Below, piece after piece: positions 25,101 to 37,900 of a stretch of DNA of 64,000 nucleotides (the stretch's first letter is position 1; the number at the start of each line of letters is the position of its first letter). The notes under the pieces were generated by a model, which ran no database searches, was not told the DNA's origin, and saw only the letters and a list, made by a program, of their open reading frames with translations. This stretch comes from Chimonanthus salicifolius (Eukaryota > Streptophyta > Magnoliopsida > Laurales > Calycanthaceae): positions 44,896,314 through 44,960,313 of the forward strand of contig CM023536.1 in the NCBI GenBank assembly GCA_013350335.1. The letters run 5' to 3'. Made by a program: the position numbers and the translations under genes.

Positions 25101-28100
25101 GAATCTGTTAATTTTGAAGAAAAGATTAAACAGATTTTAGAAGAATATCTTCCTAAGAAGAAAGACGATCTGCATGATTGGGACAATAACCATGATCCAG
25201 ATGAAAATATTGATGTCGAAGATGTGTCTCTCGAGAGGATCAATCCTCGTTGGAATCCTGATTCTTGTGTCAATCCTGATGGATCTATCACTGATTTTCT
25301 CAGAGGAAAATTTTGGTACTCATCCCTTTCAACTAAGGACAAAGAAAAGGAAAAAGATTCTATGCTTGCTGAGTTGTTCCGCAAGAATTCCGCAAAAGCC
25401 AAGGAAATGATTAAAAAGATGTAATGGAGTGATCCTGTCTAGTTGGTATCAGAGCTAGAAAAAGTTTTGATATGGGGGCATAGCTGGCATTTTCCAATTG
25501 GAGATAGCTTGATCAAAATTTTTGCCAACTAGAAGAATAGAATTAGTAAGATTTATCCATCATTGTGAAGCTACTTTAAGAAATTTGGACATAGATATTA
25601 ATCAGGCGAATGATATTCTGAATATAATAGATATTCCTGTTGTCAGACAACAACATGAAAGACTTTTGGCCTTATATGATGCTGTTAAACAACCTTGCCT
25701 TCGTCTACAAAAACAATGGTTAATAGGCATAGATTGGTATAATTATTTTGTTCAATTACATTACCAAGACTATGGCCTAAATCTTTAGCATTTATATCGG
25801 TCTTTGTCTCAAATACAGAACTATCTTTGACAGGACAGGCATTTTGGATTTTGAGTTTCTTTCTTTTTAATTTTACCCTTTTTGAAATACTCCATAAACC
25901 AATCAAAGAACGGTATGTTTCTTTCTTCTTCATTCATTTGGTGATACCACAGTTCTCTCATCTTATCCTTTTCTTCTATGTTGAAGGATTTAAAAAACCA
26001 ATCCTTTAAGGGATGTTCTTTTAAATTTTTCCTTAGGTATGGTTTATCAATTTCAAATTTTTGGACAGGTTTTACCTCAGATTTCGAAACTCTAATCATT
26101 CTTATGGCACCTTGAAGGAAATCACTTTCACTAGGATTGTAAGTTTTCTCAGATGATGTCCTCTTATACACTGGATGTTCAATACCACTTACTTTATTTT
26201 TGAAAACTTTTTGATCTATTTCTTCCCTTTCGCTACTCTTTTGATCATCATCTATTTCTTCTAACTTAAAACTTCTTCTTCCTTCCGTGTCGCTAGCATA
26301 ACTTTTTCTAGCTCTATCCTATTTTTTTTCTGAAATTGATTTCAACATTTCCATTGGGTAGTTTAATTATACTTTGTAAATCATCTGTTATTTCATCTTC
26401 TCTGGGAGTAACATCTTCTATTTGCCAATTTTCTGGTAAAATAACATCTTCCCAACTGATTACTTTTGGAACAAAAACATTATTGTTAATATTTGTTTCC
26501 AAGAGTACAGTGGTCTTTTCTTTTTCAACCTTATCTCTGTAAGCAATCATGGGAAAAACGGACATCATTGATTTATAAAAGATACGATAGATAACAGCAA
26601 AAGGTTTTACTCTTAGGACTCATTTTTAATCCTTTGCTTTGGAATCCTAAAGTCGCACAATCTGGAACATCATCATCATGTAAGTCAACTGTAATGTTTG
26701 GGAAGACAGTTGAAATAAGCAGCTCCATGGCAAAGACTTGATTCTATCATAGCATAAAGAGAATCATCAAATTCATCATGTCTTTGATCACGGACATACA
26801 CACAAACAGAGGCATTTAATCCTAGATGGAACAAAGGTTTGATTCCTACCTGTATCAATCCTATGTGCAGGTAGTTGTATTTGGATTGGTCAAAATCATC
26901 AGGTAGTCCTTCAAAAGAATTAAGGACGGCTAGTGATTTTGACTACTAAGATCAAGTGCCTGAAATTAAATTTTAGGCTAAAATATAATCCACATGTAGT
27001 GCATTAATTTTACTTTCAATTTGTATGGTCAGTTTTTTTAATTTATTTCATGAAAATAATGAAAAGAAAATGTACTAGGTGCTATCATGCAACCAATCAC
27101 ACCTTATATTTTCTCCACACATAAACCTCTTTATTTTATACAGTTTAAAGTGATTATCAAATGAATCGTAATTGCTCATTCATATAAAGCTTATGATTTG
27201 GTGAGAGAGATTTCACCTATCATTGTCATATTAGTATTAAAGAAAAAAATTGTGTAAAAAAAAGACAAAAATAGAAAAAAGGGATTTTAAGATGAGATTC
27301 GGTAAGTTGGAAGAATTTGGTCTGTTCTTATCGTATTATTATCTAAAATAAGAGAAAAAAGATAACTTGAAAAATATTAAGAAAATAGAAAAAGAGATTA
27401 TATAATGAAATTTGGAGTGGTTGAAGGAATTGCTTGATTGAATAAAATCAATTTCTAGTAAGACATTTAAATATAATTTTTTTATAAAGGTGATAATGTT
27501 TTATGCCTATGATATTTTAACAGGAGGAATGATCCAATGATGTCATCCTAATTGTAAAGATGTGCGCAAAGGCATCATCTTGAACAGGTGGGGTCTACTT
27601 CTTAAAAATCTAAACTGTTCATAAATTTCTAAAGCAGGGACACATATGTATATTTTTAGATTTTATGAAACACATTGGACCTGTTGTTGAATGGATAAAA
27701 TGACAAGTACTTGATCCGAAAATCTTTAAAGTTTACCACACCATCTCATTAATCCATCCAACAGTGGGTCCAATAGCTTCACAAAACCTAAAAAGATGCA
27801 TGCATGTATCCTTGCATTTAGAAATTAGTGAACGGTTTAGATTTTTTTTATAGGTGGACCCCACATGTCCCAAATGACAGCATTTGTACTCATCGTTACC
27901 ATTAGGATGACAGCATCGGATTATTTTTCCCTAGATGGTAAAAGGTTATGAATCAAACAAATTTCAAGAGTGTTTTGAATGAGGTATGCCCAATTTTTTA
28001 TGTTGTTAAAAACATTGAAGTCTAGATGATTAAGCAAATGTTAGGTAGCTTGGCGGTTCAAAGCAATGGTGATTGAAAGGAGGTCGTGGGGTTCAAATCC

Positions 28101-28903
28101 ACTGCTTCTAAGTTTTTTACAAAAACTGGATGTGTATAATGGGCTGGACTGGCCGCTGGTCAAACAGATCCACCCAAGTATGTGCAATAACGTTGGCAGA
28201 TTCTTGGATCCAGATCCAGCTCTGTCCAACAGCCCATTAGCCCGTCTGTTTATATATATAAACAGGCTGGGCTCAGCGGATAGCGGGCCAGATCTAGATC
28301 CATTTACAGGGCTACTCTCTTTCCCAATAATCAAGGTCCAAACCATAGACCTTTACTGCCAGCATCAGCAATCAAATCAAAGAAGTAAACTGAATTCAGT
28401 AAGTCCAACGCTTCCCCAAAAAATAAAAGAAAAGGAGAGAAAATATCAACAAATGGTACTAGGAGAATTGAAAGTAGAGAAAAATTTACAATGAAATCAG
28501 AATAAGGCAACTCCAAATGGGAAATTTGTCATTCAGGATTTTCTTGCAGCAAGTAAATTTTGTAGAACTCTATGAAGAAAAAGAAAGAAGTTCAACTCAC
28601 AGTTGCATTATTCCAAATGCCTGCACAATATATGCGGAGGGCAGAGAAGTGAGGCAGACTTTCCAACAATTCATAGTCAAAAGCAACCAAAGCACCCGGA
28701 AACACAAGTGCAAGAAAGATCGCTATGTATTCAATGTGCACCCCCTCACTGTTTGTTGTTGCAGTGGTGCCTACAGCACCAGTAATGAGAATATCATTCC
28801 ACAGCAGATTTCATTTCCTCGCCATCAATTGCTAACAATATTGGTACCGGTTTCAAAGAAACATCATATGTGTGTGTATTATATATATGTGTGTGTGGGT
28901 GTG

Positions 28904-28966
<63 letters not shown>

Positions 28967-31900
28967 GTTTTTCCCTCAGAACAAGTTTGCACCAAACTTG
29001 GTGCAAGCGGCCATGGGTGCCATTTGGACCCATATGGATGAGTGAGTTTGAAAGGCCTTGGCTTGTATATGTATAAAATTTCATCTTGATTGGATAAAAG
29101 AAGCTAGCTTTGAAAGGCCTTCAAAATTTCACATTTATTTAATGGCGAAAATTCATTGGGTTAAATTTTTTTGAATGGTTACTATATTAAAATAAAATGA
29201 GGCACTAGAGGTGCAAGAACATAAAACAAAAGATGTAAAAACAAAGACACACTACTGCCCCAACCCCAATACACCCTTGAAGAAACACAACCTGGAAACA
29301 ACTCTAACAAAGATCTAAGCTAAGTCAACACATTCTTTCCAGACATGCAAGATATCATTGATAGAGATATTCCTAAATTCCACAATAGTACAGGCCCATG
29401 ATGCACACTTGACAAAGATTCTTGTAGAAACTACTTCAGACTATTCGTCGTGATCCTTAAAGATTCTATTGTTGCGTTCCCACAATAGGCTCCACATAGT
29501 GGCAAAGAAAGCCAAGCACCACAATGAGGAAAATTTTGGAGAGACCAAAATAATGTCCCAAGCATAAGATAAGTCAATCACCATAGAAGGCATAATCTAA
29601 AGCAAACCAAACTTTTGCACACTGCATAGGAGAAAGGAAAGTGGAATTTTATCGGGTTAGATCAATGAGCTTTAAAAGTCAAATTGGGCACAGGTACAAT
29701 TCATGGAGGTAGGTAGGTGTAAGGGGGGGATCGGATCTATTAGGTCTACTTTGGCCCCACAAAAAAAGTTTGCATGAGTCTCTCATGAGAATTGTTATAT
29801 AAATATAAAATAAACCTGGGTGTAGCCAACACCCCATACCGCATCACACAAAAAGACAAAATACTTCAACAGTTGCCTTGACAAAGGTGATAACATCCAT
29901 GTGATGTAAATGACATGGACACCTATCATTGGTCCAAAAAATGGGGTGTAGAAATTTTCTACTACACCTGGGTTTATTGGATTGTGCATACACACACAAA
30001 CATATACGATCCCCTAAGAACAGTTCTCATGAGACTTTTATGAGAACTTAGATTTGTGGGGCCCACGATAGATCTAATGGGATCTAACTTCCATTAGAAT
30101 TATGTCAGTACAGACCAGTTCAGTTAAAACGCCAAATCGATTGGAAGCCAATGCCTACTCGGTGACATTGGACTTGATTTTATGCCATACCACTTCCATT
30201 GGCAATGGTTTATCCTCAAAAATTCTGGTCATTTGCTCCAGCTAGATAGACCATGCATTGTCCAATGATATCATTTTCCAAAGAATGTGGCTTCACTTAG
30301 GAAAGGGGAGATGAGAGGAATGAAAGACTTGGGTAAAACCCATAAGGTGGAAATCAGAGCAAGAAAATGAAGCCATATGGGTACAGTAAAGGGGCAATGA
30401 AGAAAAATATGGTTCAATGTCTCCTCATTTCTCCAGCAAAGAAAGCATAAGCAATCTGATGAGTGATCTGACATGACTTTTCATCAAGACAAGGTTCGTC
30501 CTGCTTGCATAAACAAGTTCAGGTTGGCACATTTGGCGAAGGACAGAACCAGGAAAATCATAAACAAGTTCAGGTTGGAACATTTGGCTAAGGACAGAAC
30601 CAGATTTCAGAGAGAGAGACTATCTACAATAGGCCCATCAATGGTGGTGGTGGTAGATCGGTCAAAAAGGACTATCTTAATATATGTCCTACCAAAAATC
30701 ACCTTGATTGGAACAACTAATCCATCCTTTTTAAGCCCCAAATTTTGACCACTTCAAATTGTTTTTATTTTTTATCCCTACATTTTTGCCTTTTAGAAGC
30801 ATGGTTTCATTGACCCAAGCAACGTGAATTTTAGAGATTACATATTCAATGGACTCATCACCATCATCATTGGAGGACTCCACCCTTATGTATACCATGA
30901 TCATCCTCTTGACTAAAATGTCAAGTAAAATATCACCCATGCACTCTCTAATGGTACCCCATGTAGGTTCCACTTTGGCCTATCATGAATGACCGGTTGA
31001 AAAGGTCTATGCTTAAATAGGGCACACAATCCTTGAGCCTTCTTCTAAACAAAGCTGTGGATTTATCCCTCGTTCATGGTTTCAAGATTGGTGACTCCAC
31101 TACAGATTAGCCATTTACAGTTTGTTGATGACACCATTATCTTTTGTGAAGCTACCAACGAAGCTATCATGAATCTTCATTGCCTTCTCAAATGGTTTGA
31201 GCTCCGCATCAACTATCTTAAGAGCGAGATTTACGGCATTAATGTTGATGCCAATGAAATTGGTTGGTTCTCTGAGATTTTGCGATGTGTATCTTCTTCT
31301 CTCCCTTCCACATATTTGGGTTTGCCTCTATGCTTAGGGACCCCTAGGTTTTCCCTTTGGGAATCCATCATTCACAAATTCAGTAAGCGCATTGCTTCGT
31401 AGAAAGGAAAGTATCTATCTTTCGGTGGTAGGATCACTCTCATTAAGGCTGTCCTCGTTGCACTCCAGGTCTACTTCCTATCTGCCTTTAGATGTTAATG
31501 CAAAGTGGTCCAGTCTATGGAGAAAATTATGAGAAATTTCCTTTAGGGTGACCAAGATGAAAGAAAAAAAATATCACCTTGTGAATTAGAAGCATGTTTG
31601 TCTTCCTATTAATGCGGGTGGGCTTGGTGTGCATCCTTTACAAGACGTTAATGTTGCTCTTCAATCCAAGTGGCTTTGGCGCTTAGGCACTGATAGAGTC
31701 TCCTCGGAAAAATATTTTTATTCAGAAATACAAAGTGGGAAATTTGGGTTGGGTGATCAATCCTTCACCTCGAAGGGCATCTGGCATGTAGAGAGCAATT
31801 GATGCGTGTGTTGACAAATTTAAAGATGGAATCAGATGTAAGGTGGGCCGTGGTAACAGAGTTAAGTTTTGGACTGATACTAGGTGTGGCAATTCTACTT

Positions 31901-34900
31901 TGGCACATTGATTTCCTTCCCTCTTCAGGTTCTCTCAGCTCCCAACTGGAGTCATTTCTGATTTATACTCTGTTTGCAGTGATCAGATTGTCTGGAATCT
32001 CTCCAATCGGCATAACCTGTCGGACTCTGAGATTGGTGACTTTTCGGCTCTTCTTCATCTCATTTTTGCCTATCAGATCCAAACCTCCAGCGATGATTGT
32101 CTTGTGTAGTGGCCGGACCCGACGGGTTGCTACTTGTCAAGTCATTCTTCAAGTGGAAAAATCCAGTAACTACTCTGGTTATCGTCAACCCCGACATTTG
32201 GACTTCTAAAGCCCCTCCACGTACTATTTGCTTCTTTTGGACTACGGGTATGGGGAAAATTCTGACTCAAGACAACTTGCGCAAAAGAGGAAGAACCATT
32301 GTTAGTGCTTGTCCTTTTTGCATTCATGCCTTGGAAGAAGCAAATCATCTCCTAATCCATTGCCCTTTCTCCTATGTTGTGTGGTGTGCCGTGCTCCAAA
32401 AGTTTGGTGTGAATTGGGTAATGCCTTCTACGGTTTTTGAGCTATCCTATGCTTGGAGCATGGTTTCGGTTTCCACAAAATGTTCTCTTTGTGGTTTGCC
32501 ACTATGTGGAGTCTTTGGTGGGAACGCAACAATAGAATTTTTAAGGATACTGCTAAATCGCCTGAAGCTGTTTCTACAAGAGTTTTTGCCAAGTGTGGTT
32601 CGTGAGCCTCTACCCTAGCGATTTTCAAGAATATCTCTTTTAATGATATCCTTCAAGCCTTGAAAGAATGTATTGACCTTAGCTTAAGATATTCTGGGTG
32701 TGCTTTTGGGTTGTGCTTGCTTCGCGGTTGTCTTAGGGTAGTGGCCAGCTTTGTTTCCTTTTTTTTGGTCTTGTAATTCTCTATATTTGCACCTCTGGTG
32801 CTCTCTTTTCTCTTAATATATTAACCATTCAAAAAAAAAAAAATCTTGAATAGATCAATTATGCCATGTCATCTATGCCCTTCCAGATTTTGATAACTTT
32901 TTTTTTAAGAATCTTTAAAACTTTTGGGGCCTTTAAAATGATGACTTGATTGCTCCAATAAAGGTGAATTTTAGTAGGCTTACATTCAAGAACAGACATC
33001 TCACTAGATCCATCATCATCACCATTGGTGGACCCACATAGGGGTGGTTTGCTAGAGAGAGAGCTTCAATTTGTGGGTTGATGGTGCTAGGCTCTGTGGA
33101 GCCTGATCATCAGAGATGTACTGGAAGATCCATTTGCAATTTTGTAATTTCACATTGCATCTTATATAAACCCTAATTAGGGTAGTCTATAGTTTTGTTT
33201 TGTGAGAGAGAACAGAAGATTTTTAACAAAAGTCACCTCTTCTTCTTCTTCGTTTTTGAGCATAGTGGATCGGTTTGAACCCCATGGACGTACCGAAAGG
33301 AAACCACGTAAAATCTTTGTATTGTGGTTTGCTTCTTTGTGTTGATTTCTTTTTTCTATTTTTCCGAAATTGTTGTTTGTGTATGGACCGGAGACGTTTC
33401 CTCCCAACAGATGGGTGCCTAGGTGCTGGATGGGTACAACTGAATGAGGTAGTGAAATTCTCACGAGACTAGAGATAAATAGACAGTGAAAGAGAAAAGA
33501 GTCCAAAAAGAAGAGTTTGTGCCTAGATATTAGGTCATGAGTGGCGTGATTTTAGAATTGGAATTTTCAATCCCTTAATTTTGTTAATTAAATTTATTTT
33601 CTTCTTTTGATTGTTTATCATAAGGTAATATCAAATAACTAATTGAACCCCCCGCCCCCAGGGCTTGAGAAGGGTTTTTTGGGAAAGCTAAAGGGCCATC
33701 CCTTAGAAGATTTTGTAGGGTAAACCGTTGGGATTTCTACACACTTTAGGCTTAGAGTTTGTTTATACACTTCAAGCTTGAGTTTAAGTTTGATTACACT
33801 TTAAGCTTGTGCTTGCACAAGCTTGGAGTTATGATTACATATTTCAATTTATTTTAGGCAACTTGGAGGATGAACCGATGTTTCAACATACCTATCTCAA
33901 GGATTGATTATTGGACAATGGACATTAGACATATCAAGAATTCTATGAACTTCTCTATGGAACAAGTTTGGTGGATACCACACCAAGATTGGTTCTAATT
34001 TATTGATTAATTACAATGAGCTCTATAAGTGGATTGAGCCAAAAAGGGCCTGTGAAAGGACTCCTAAATTCAAGAATCATTTTAAAAATCTATGAACTTG
34101 TGAATAGTAAAATATTGTAAACTCTACATTTGGAATACCAAAAATTCACGAGGATTCCCTAACAAGTCAAGTCAGTCCACAGACCCCACCAAGAGGACAA
34201 ATCCCCATCCATCTATTTACAAGTCTCAGTCACCTCCATCAAGTAGAATAAGTTTGATGGACTGCATTGGAGAAATTAAATGAAGCATGTGAGCCATCTG
34301 ACAAGTGGAATAAGTCAATGGACCCCCACTAAGGATTTGGCCACAAGCACATGTTGGGATCACCAGCATGATTATGTTTGAAGGCTTATCTACCTTTTAA
34401 TTTAATGGACGATTGTGATTGCTAAATTATAGATTGTCGCAAAACTTACTTATAAAGGGGTGTTAGGTCGGTCTCCCTAATGAAGAACCGTTGACTAAGT
34501 TCTTGGATCTATTGTACCCGTTTTCATATTCAAATTAAATAGGTAAGTTCGATCATTGAGAAAATCAATTGTGATATCATTTTATCAAGCGGCCGACAAT
34601 GTTTTTATATGGTGTAGAAAGATAATTTATTCAACGGGTTGACATTGGATAAGTTTTGAGGAACTTCTTTTTTGAAACTTGGGGCCATAATAGACCGATT
34701 TCTTTCAGGGCATATGGGGTTATACTAATCTAACTTTTCAATATAATTCTCCCATAATGTATAAATTTATCAGTGACCACTCAAACTACAAAGTAAGAAT
34801 ATTGTAAAATATCAACTTCTGCATATAATGAGATAGTGGCATTTCATGAGGATGATGATCGAGTTTTGCATATAAGTGGGTTGATGGTGTTATAACAGAC

Positions 34901-37900
34901 AGTATGATGATTAAGCACAAGCCACATAATAACAAAGGATTATTTTCAAGAATGAATGCACACACGACATTTGGAGAAAAAGAAAACGCTTTTGGAAGTG
35001 TGAATTTTGTAACATTTCTTCTTTACATTGATGAAAAGAAATAGACTTGATATTCCCTCCCTCCCTCCCTCCCTCTCCCCCTTCAAAAAAAAAAAGGAAA
35101 CAAAAGAAACAGGTCTGCTACCAGTATTTCTATACATGCACGCATGTGCATACAAGCATATAATATAAAGGGGAATGCAAACCAAAACTGTTCTATACAG
35201 ACTCAGTAACATGCATTTCATTCCATTCAGTTTTACAGAAGGATGTTGGAACCAAAATGCATAGTAATGATGCTTTTACTTTCTTGTCTATTTCTTGTTT
35301 ACTAGCAAAAAGTATTACAAAAATACACAAGTTGCAATTTCCATTAACAATGTAACTATAACACTATATTTTATGTAAGCATTATTGCAGTACCAATAAT
35401 GCTTACCAAACTCTTATGCTGAAACAAGTGTAAGTTCTGAATTTTGCTGGAGCAGAATATGACCATGCAGAAGCAAATGTGCAAAAAGGCATGCAAAGAT
35501 GTGGCATAATACCATGCACACAACCCCAAATGGAGCATACCCCCCAACTAAACGCCCTCACAGACCCCATTCTTAGGGGTTTTTTTTTTTTAAAAAAAAA
35601 AGAGATTGAAATGAATTTTATTAAAATATATTTAAAAGTACAATATCAAAACCAGGCCTTGTATAAGAGAGCTATACAAGACCATACATCCAAAAATACA
35701 AGACAAAAGAGAACAAATATGAAGAGCTCCCGAGGTGAAAGAAAAACCCTAGATCCCAAAACACCCCAAACCAATGTCCCAAAGTCGCAAAAGTTCCTCA
35801 ACTGGCCTCCGCTTCTAAACTCCATCCTTTGCGAAGAAGTTTGCTATACTATTCACTGAATGTCTAACATGTCTAAAGAGGATGCCTCTATTCCTACTCA
35901 TCCTTTTGATGTTCCTTACAATGTTAACCAACCTCCATGAGGGACTCTTGCTACCACTAGCCCATGCGATAGCGTTAACAGAATCACCTTCAATAATAAG
36001 GTTGTCATTCCCATACATCGGCCAAAGGTGGATAGCTTTCCAAATCCCAAGTAATTTCGTTTCATTATACTCCATGATCGTTGGAAGTTTTGAGAAGACC
36101 AATATCATCCTACCGCTATCATCATGAACTACACCCCCTATACATGTCCGACCAGGCTTACCCTCATCTGCACCAGCAACATTAAACTTACAAAACCCAA
36201 GCGCAGCCTTCATCCAAGGCACCTTGGCCCTTCTTCTTCTACCCCGCCCGCCATACAACCTTTCCATGACAAATAAAGTCCTTCGAGGTGACCCCATTCT
36301 TAGTTGATCTCCCCTTGCATTAAAAACCCCTTCTAACATAGACTAAAAATATTTAAAAAGATCCAAAGTCTGTGGTCCTCAAAAGCATTGCTCAAGTGAC
36401 CCGATCAAGGAAATTATTGAGAGGCTTCATATTCAAGCAAATACCTTTCCAACCATGTCATCCAAATGACATGAAGTGGGTCACACATAGAGGTGCAAGG
36501 GTAATCAGTGCACAGGGAATCATAAATTTAATAAGGAAAAACAACAGAGGAATAGAAAATGAAAACGGGGCCGAATATCTGCAGAATGAAAACAAAGACG
36601 AAGGAAGGAGCAACAATTGAAGCGCCGACTTGAAACTAGGAAACTGACCTTGCAGCTGCAACAACATGTCCTAATTCATGGATAAGAACAGAAATTGAGG
36701 TTGAGAAAAATAAATATCCCATATCCATAATCGACATGTGCAAACCAGGAACCTGCATTGCAGATAAAACAAATAACGATGGTTTCTGGGATAATCCACG
36801 GGTAATGTAATTATTTTGAAAAGGTAGCAGCAACCAACCAAAGGGGAGAGACCAAACAACATGCCCGTTGAAAGATCCCTAAGAGCACCATCACGATAAT
36901 ACAGGGCTAAAGCTCCAGCTGCTTCCCGGAATAGAATCTGGTGATCATAAGAACAGCAACCCATAAAATGAGCATCTGAAGCATTAACCTAAAACTCAAA
37001 ATAAAAGTGAAATTCAGGAGAATAGTGGGAGAAACGTAGTGCATTGGAGCCATTTCTAAAAGGTAAAAGGTTGAGAAGTGGGGTATGTACAATTAATCTT
37101 CACATGAAAAAATAAGAAAAACAATTCAAAGTTTGTCATTTTCCATTACATCTATGAAATTCGAAGATAATGACCAGATATATATTCCCTTTAACTCCTC
37201 AAGTAGTGAATGGTAAAACACATAACTATCTCTTCAGATTTGGCACACAAGTTTCAAGGAGTTGCATGTCCTGATATGAATAGGTGTTGCACCTATTATA
37301 TAATGTTCACAATCATCATCATCTGTCATTACGAAATATTTGGAAAGGAAATGAATGTGCAACTTCCTTTTAGATATTTGTCAAAATATAACACTGAACC
37401 CAAAGAAAATAAAGATATCACAAAGTTAAAATATTGTAGTAAAAAGTGCAAACTTCTAACCAAAGTAGCTCCAATTAATGCGGCAAAGCCAAACCCGACA
37501 CCCATTGTATACCAAATACGTAAGCTCCTGTGAGCAACAAAAGTTTCAATAAATTAACAAACCTACACATTGTAAATGCAAAGAATATGGTAAGCAAGAA
37601 ATGGTGAAGCAGAGGCAATCACAAGGAAAGAATGGTAAAAACCAGATGTGAGTTAATACTTCCTGGAGAAGTTTCATTCAACTAAAAAACCTCTACCCAG
37701 TGTGTCCATTACCATAAATTAAAGTGTGTTTAACCTTAAAGGACATTTATAAATGTTCCAATCAATTTGACAATTAATCTACCAGCCCCTGGATGGAAAG
37801 ACTTACTATCAAGAGGTTCACTGACTCTGTGATTGATGCTTTTGTGCTCTAACCGTTTGATGTCAACACCTCTTTTAAAAAGACTGTCAACAACCTCTTT

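Larger units (their letters stand above)
15430..26887 (-). mobile_element. Endogenous pararetrovirus 1 (Caulimoviridae), rearranged and defective
   Basis: Mostly minus-strand order from high to low coordinate: promoter, three small ORFs, movement protein, coat protein, aspartic protease, reverse transcriptase, RNase H, C-terminal module. There is no integrase, which separates it from LTR retrotransposons. Every long frame is interrupted by stops or frameshifts. A segment at 24680-25713 runs on the plus strand, and 25713-26887 is a second, minus-strand copy of the movement-protein region. The right edge is set where similarity to 22980-23010 ends at about 26887; the left edge (about 15430) is less certain. 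MP, CP and PR frames look near-continuous, hinting at a polyprotein layout; the genus is not assigned. Confidence 0.92.
14986..28600 (-). other. S2P intron 6, 13.6 kb, filled by a pararetrovirus
   Basis: Flanked by the exon 6 donor (ACT|GTGAGT, 28601/28600) and the exon 7 acceptor (TTTAG|TTTTG, 14986/14985). Reading phase is 0 on both sides, and the joined residues NNAT|FCAACGL follow the family pattern. Host-type sequence remains at 14986-15430 and 26888-28600; the rest is the integrant described below. GTGCAACCGGTTGCAC at 15332-15347 is a perfect 16-bp palindrome. Confidence 0.9.

Noticed and set aside
24693..25455. LTR retrotransposon flanked by primer-binding sites
   Set aside because: No integrase, no TG..CA LTR ends, and all neighbouring frames are caulimovirid.
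28046..28100. A tRNA gene
   Set aside because: A and B boxes are present but no acceptor or anticodon stems can be paired; SINE head preferred.
28794..29084. ORFs with long YI or TH repeats
   Set aside because: They are translations of a TG/TA microsatellite.
36907..37092. ORF reading MLILWVAVLMITRF before S2P exon 4
   Set aside because: It lies in intron 3; phase and homology place the acceptor at CACCAG, 36938, so exon 4 starts at 36937.
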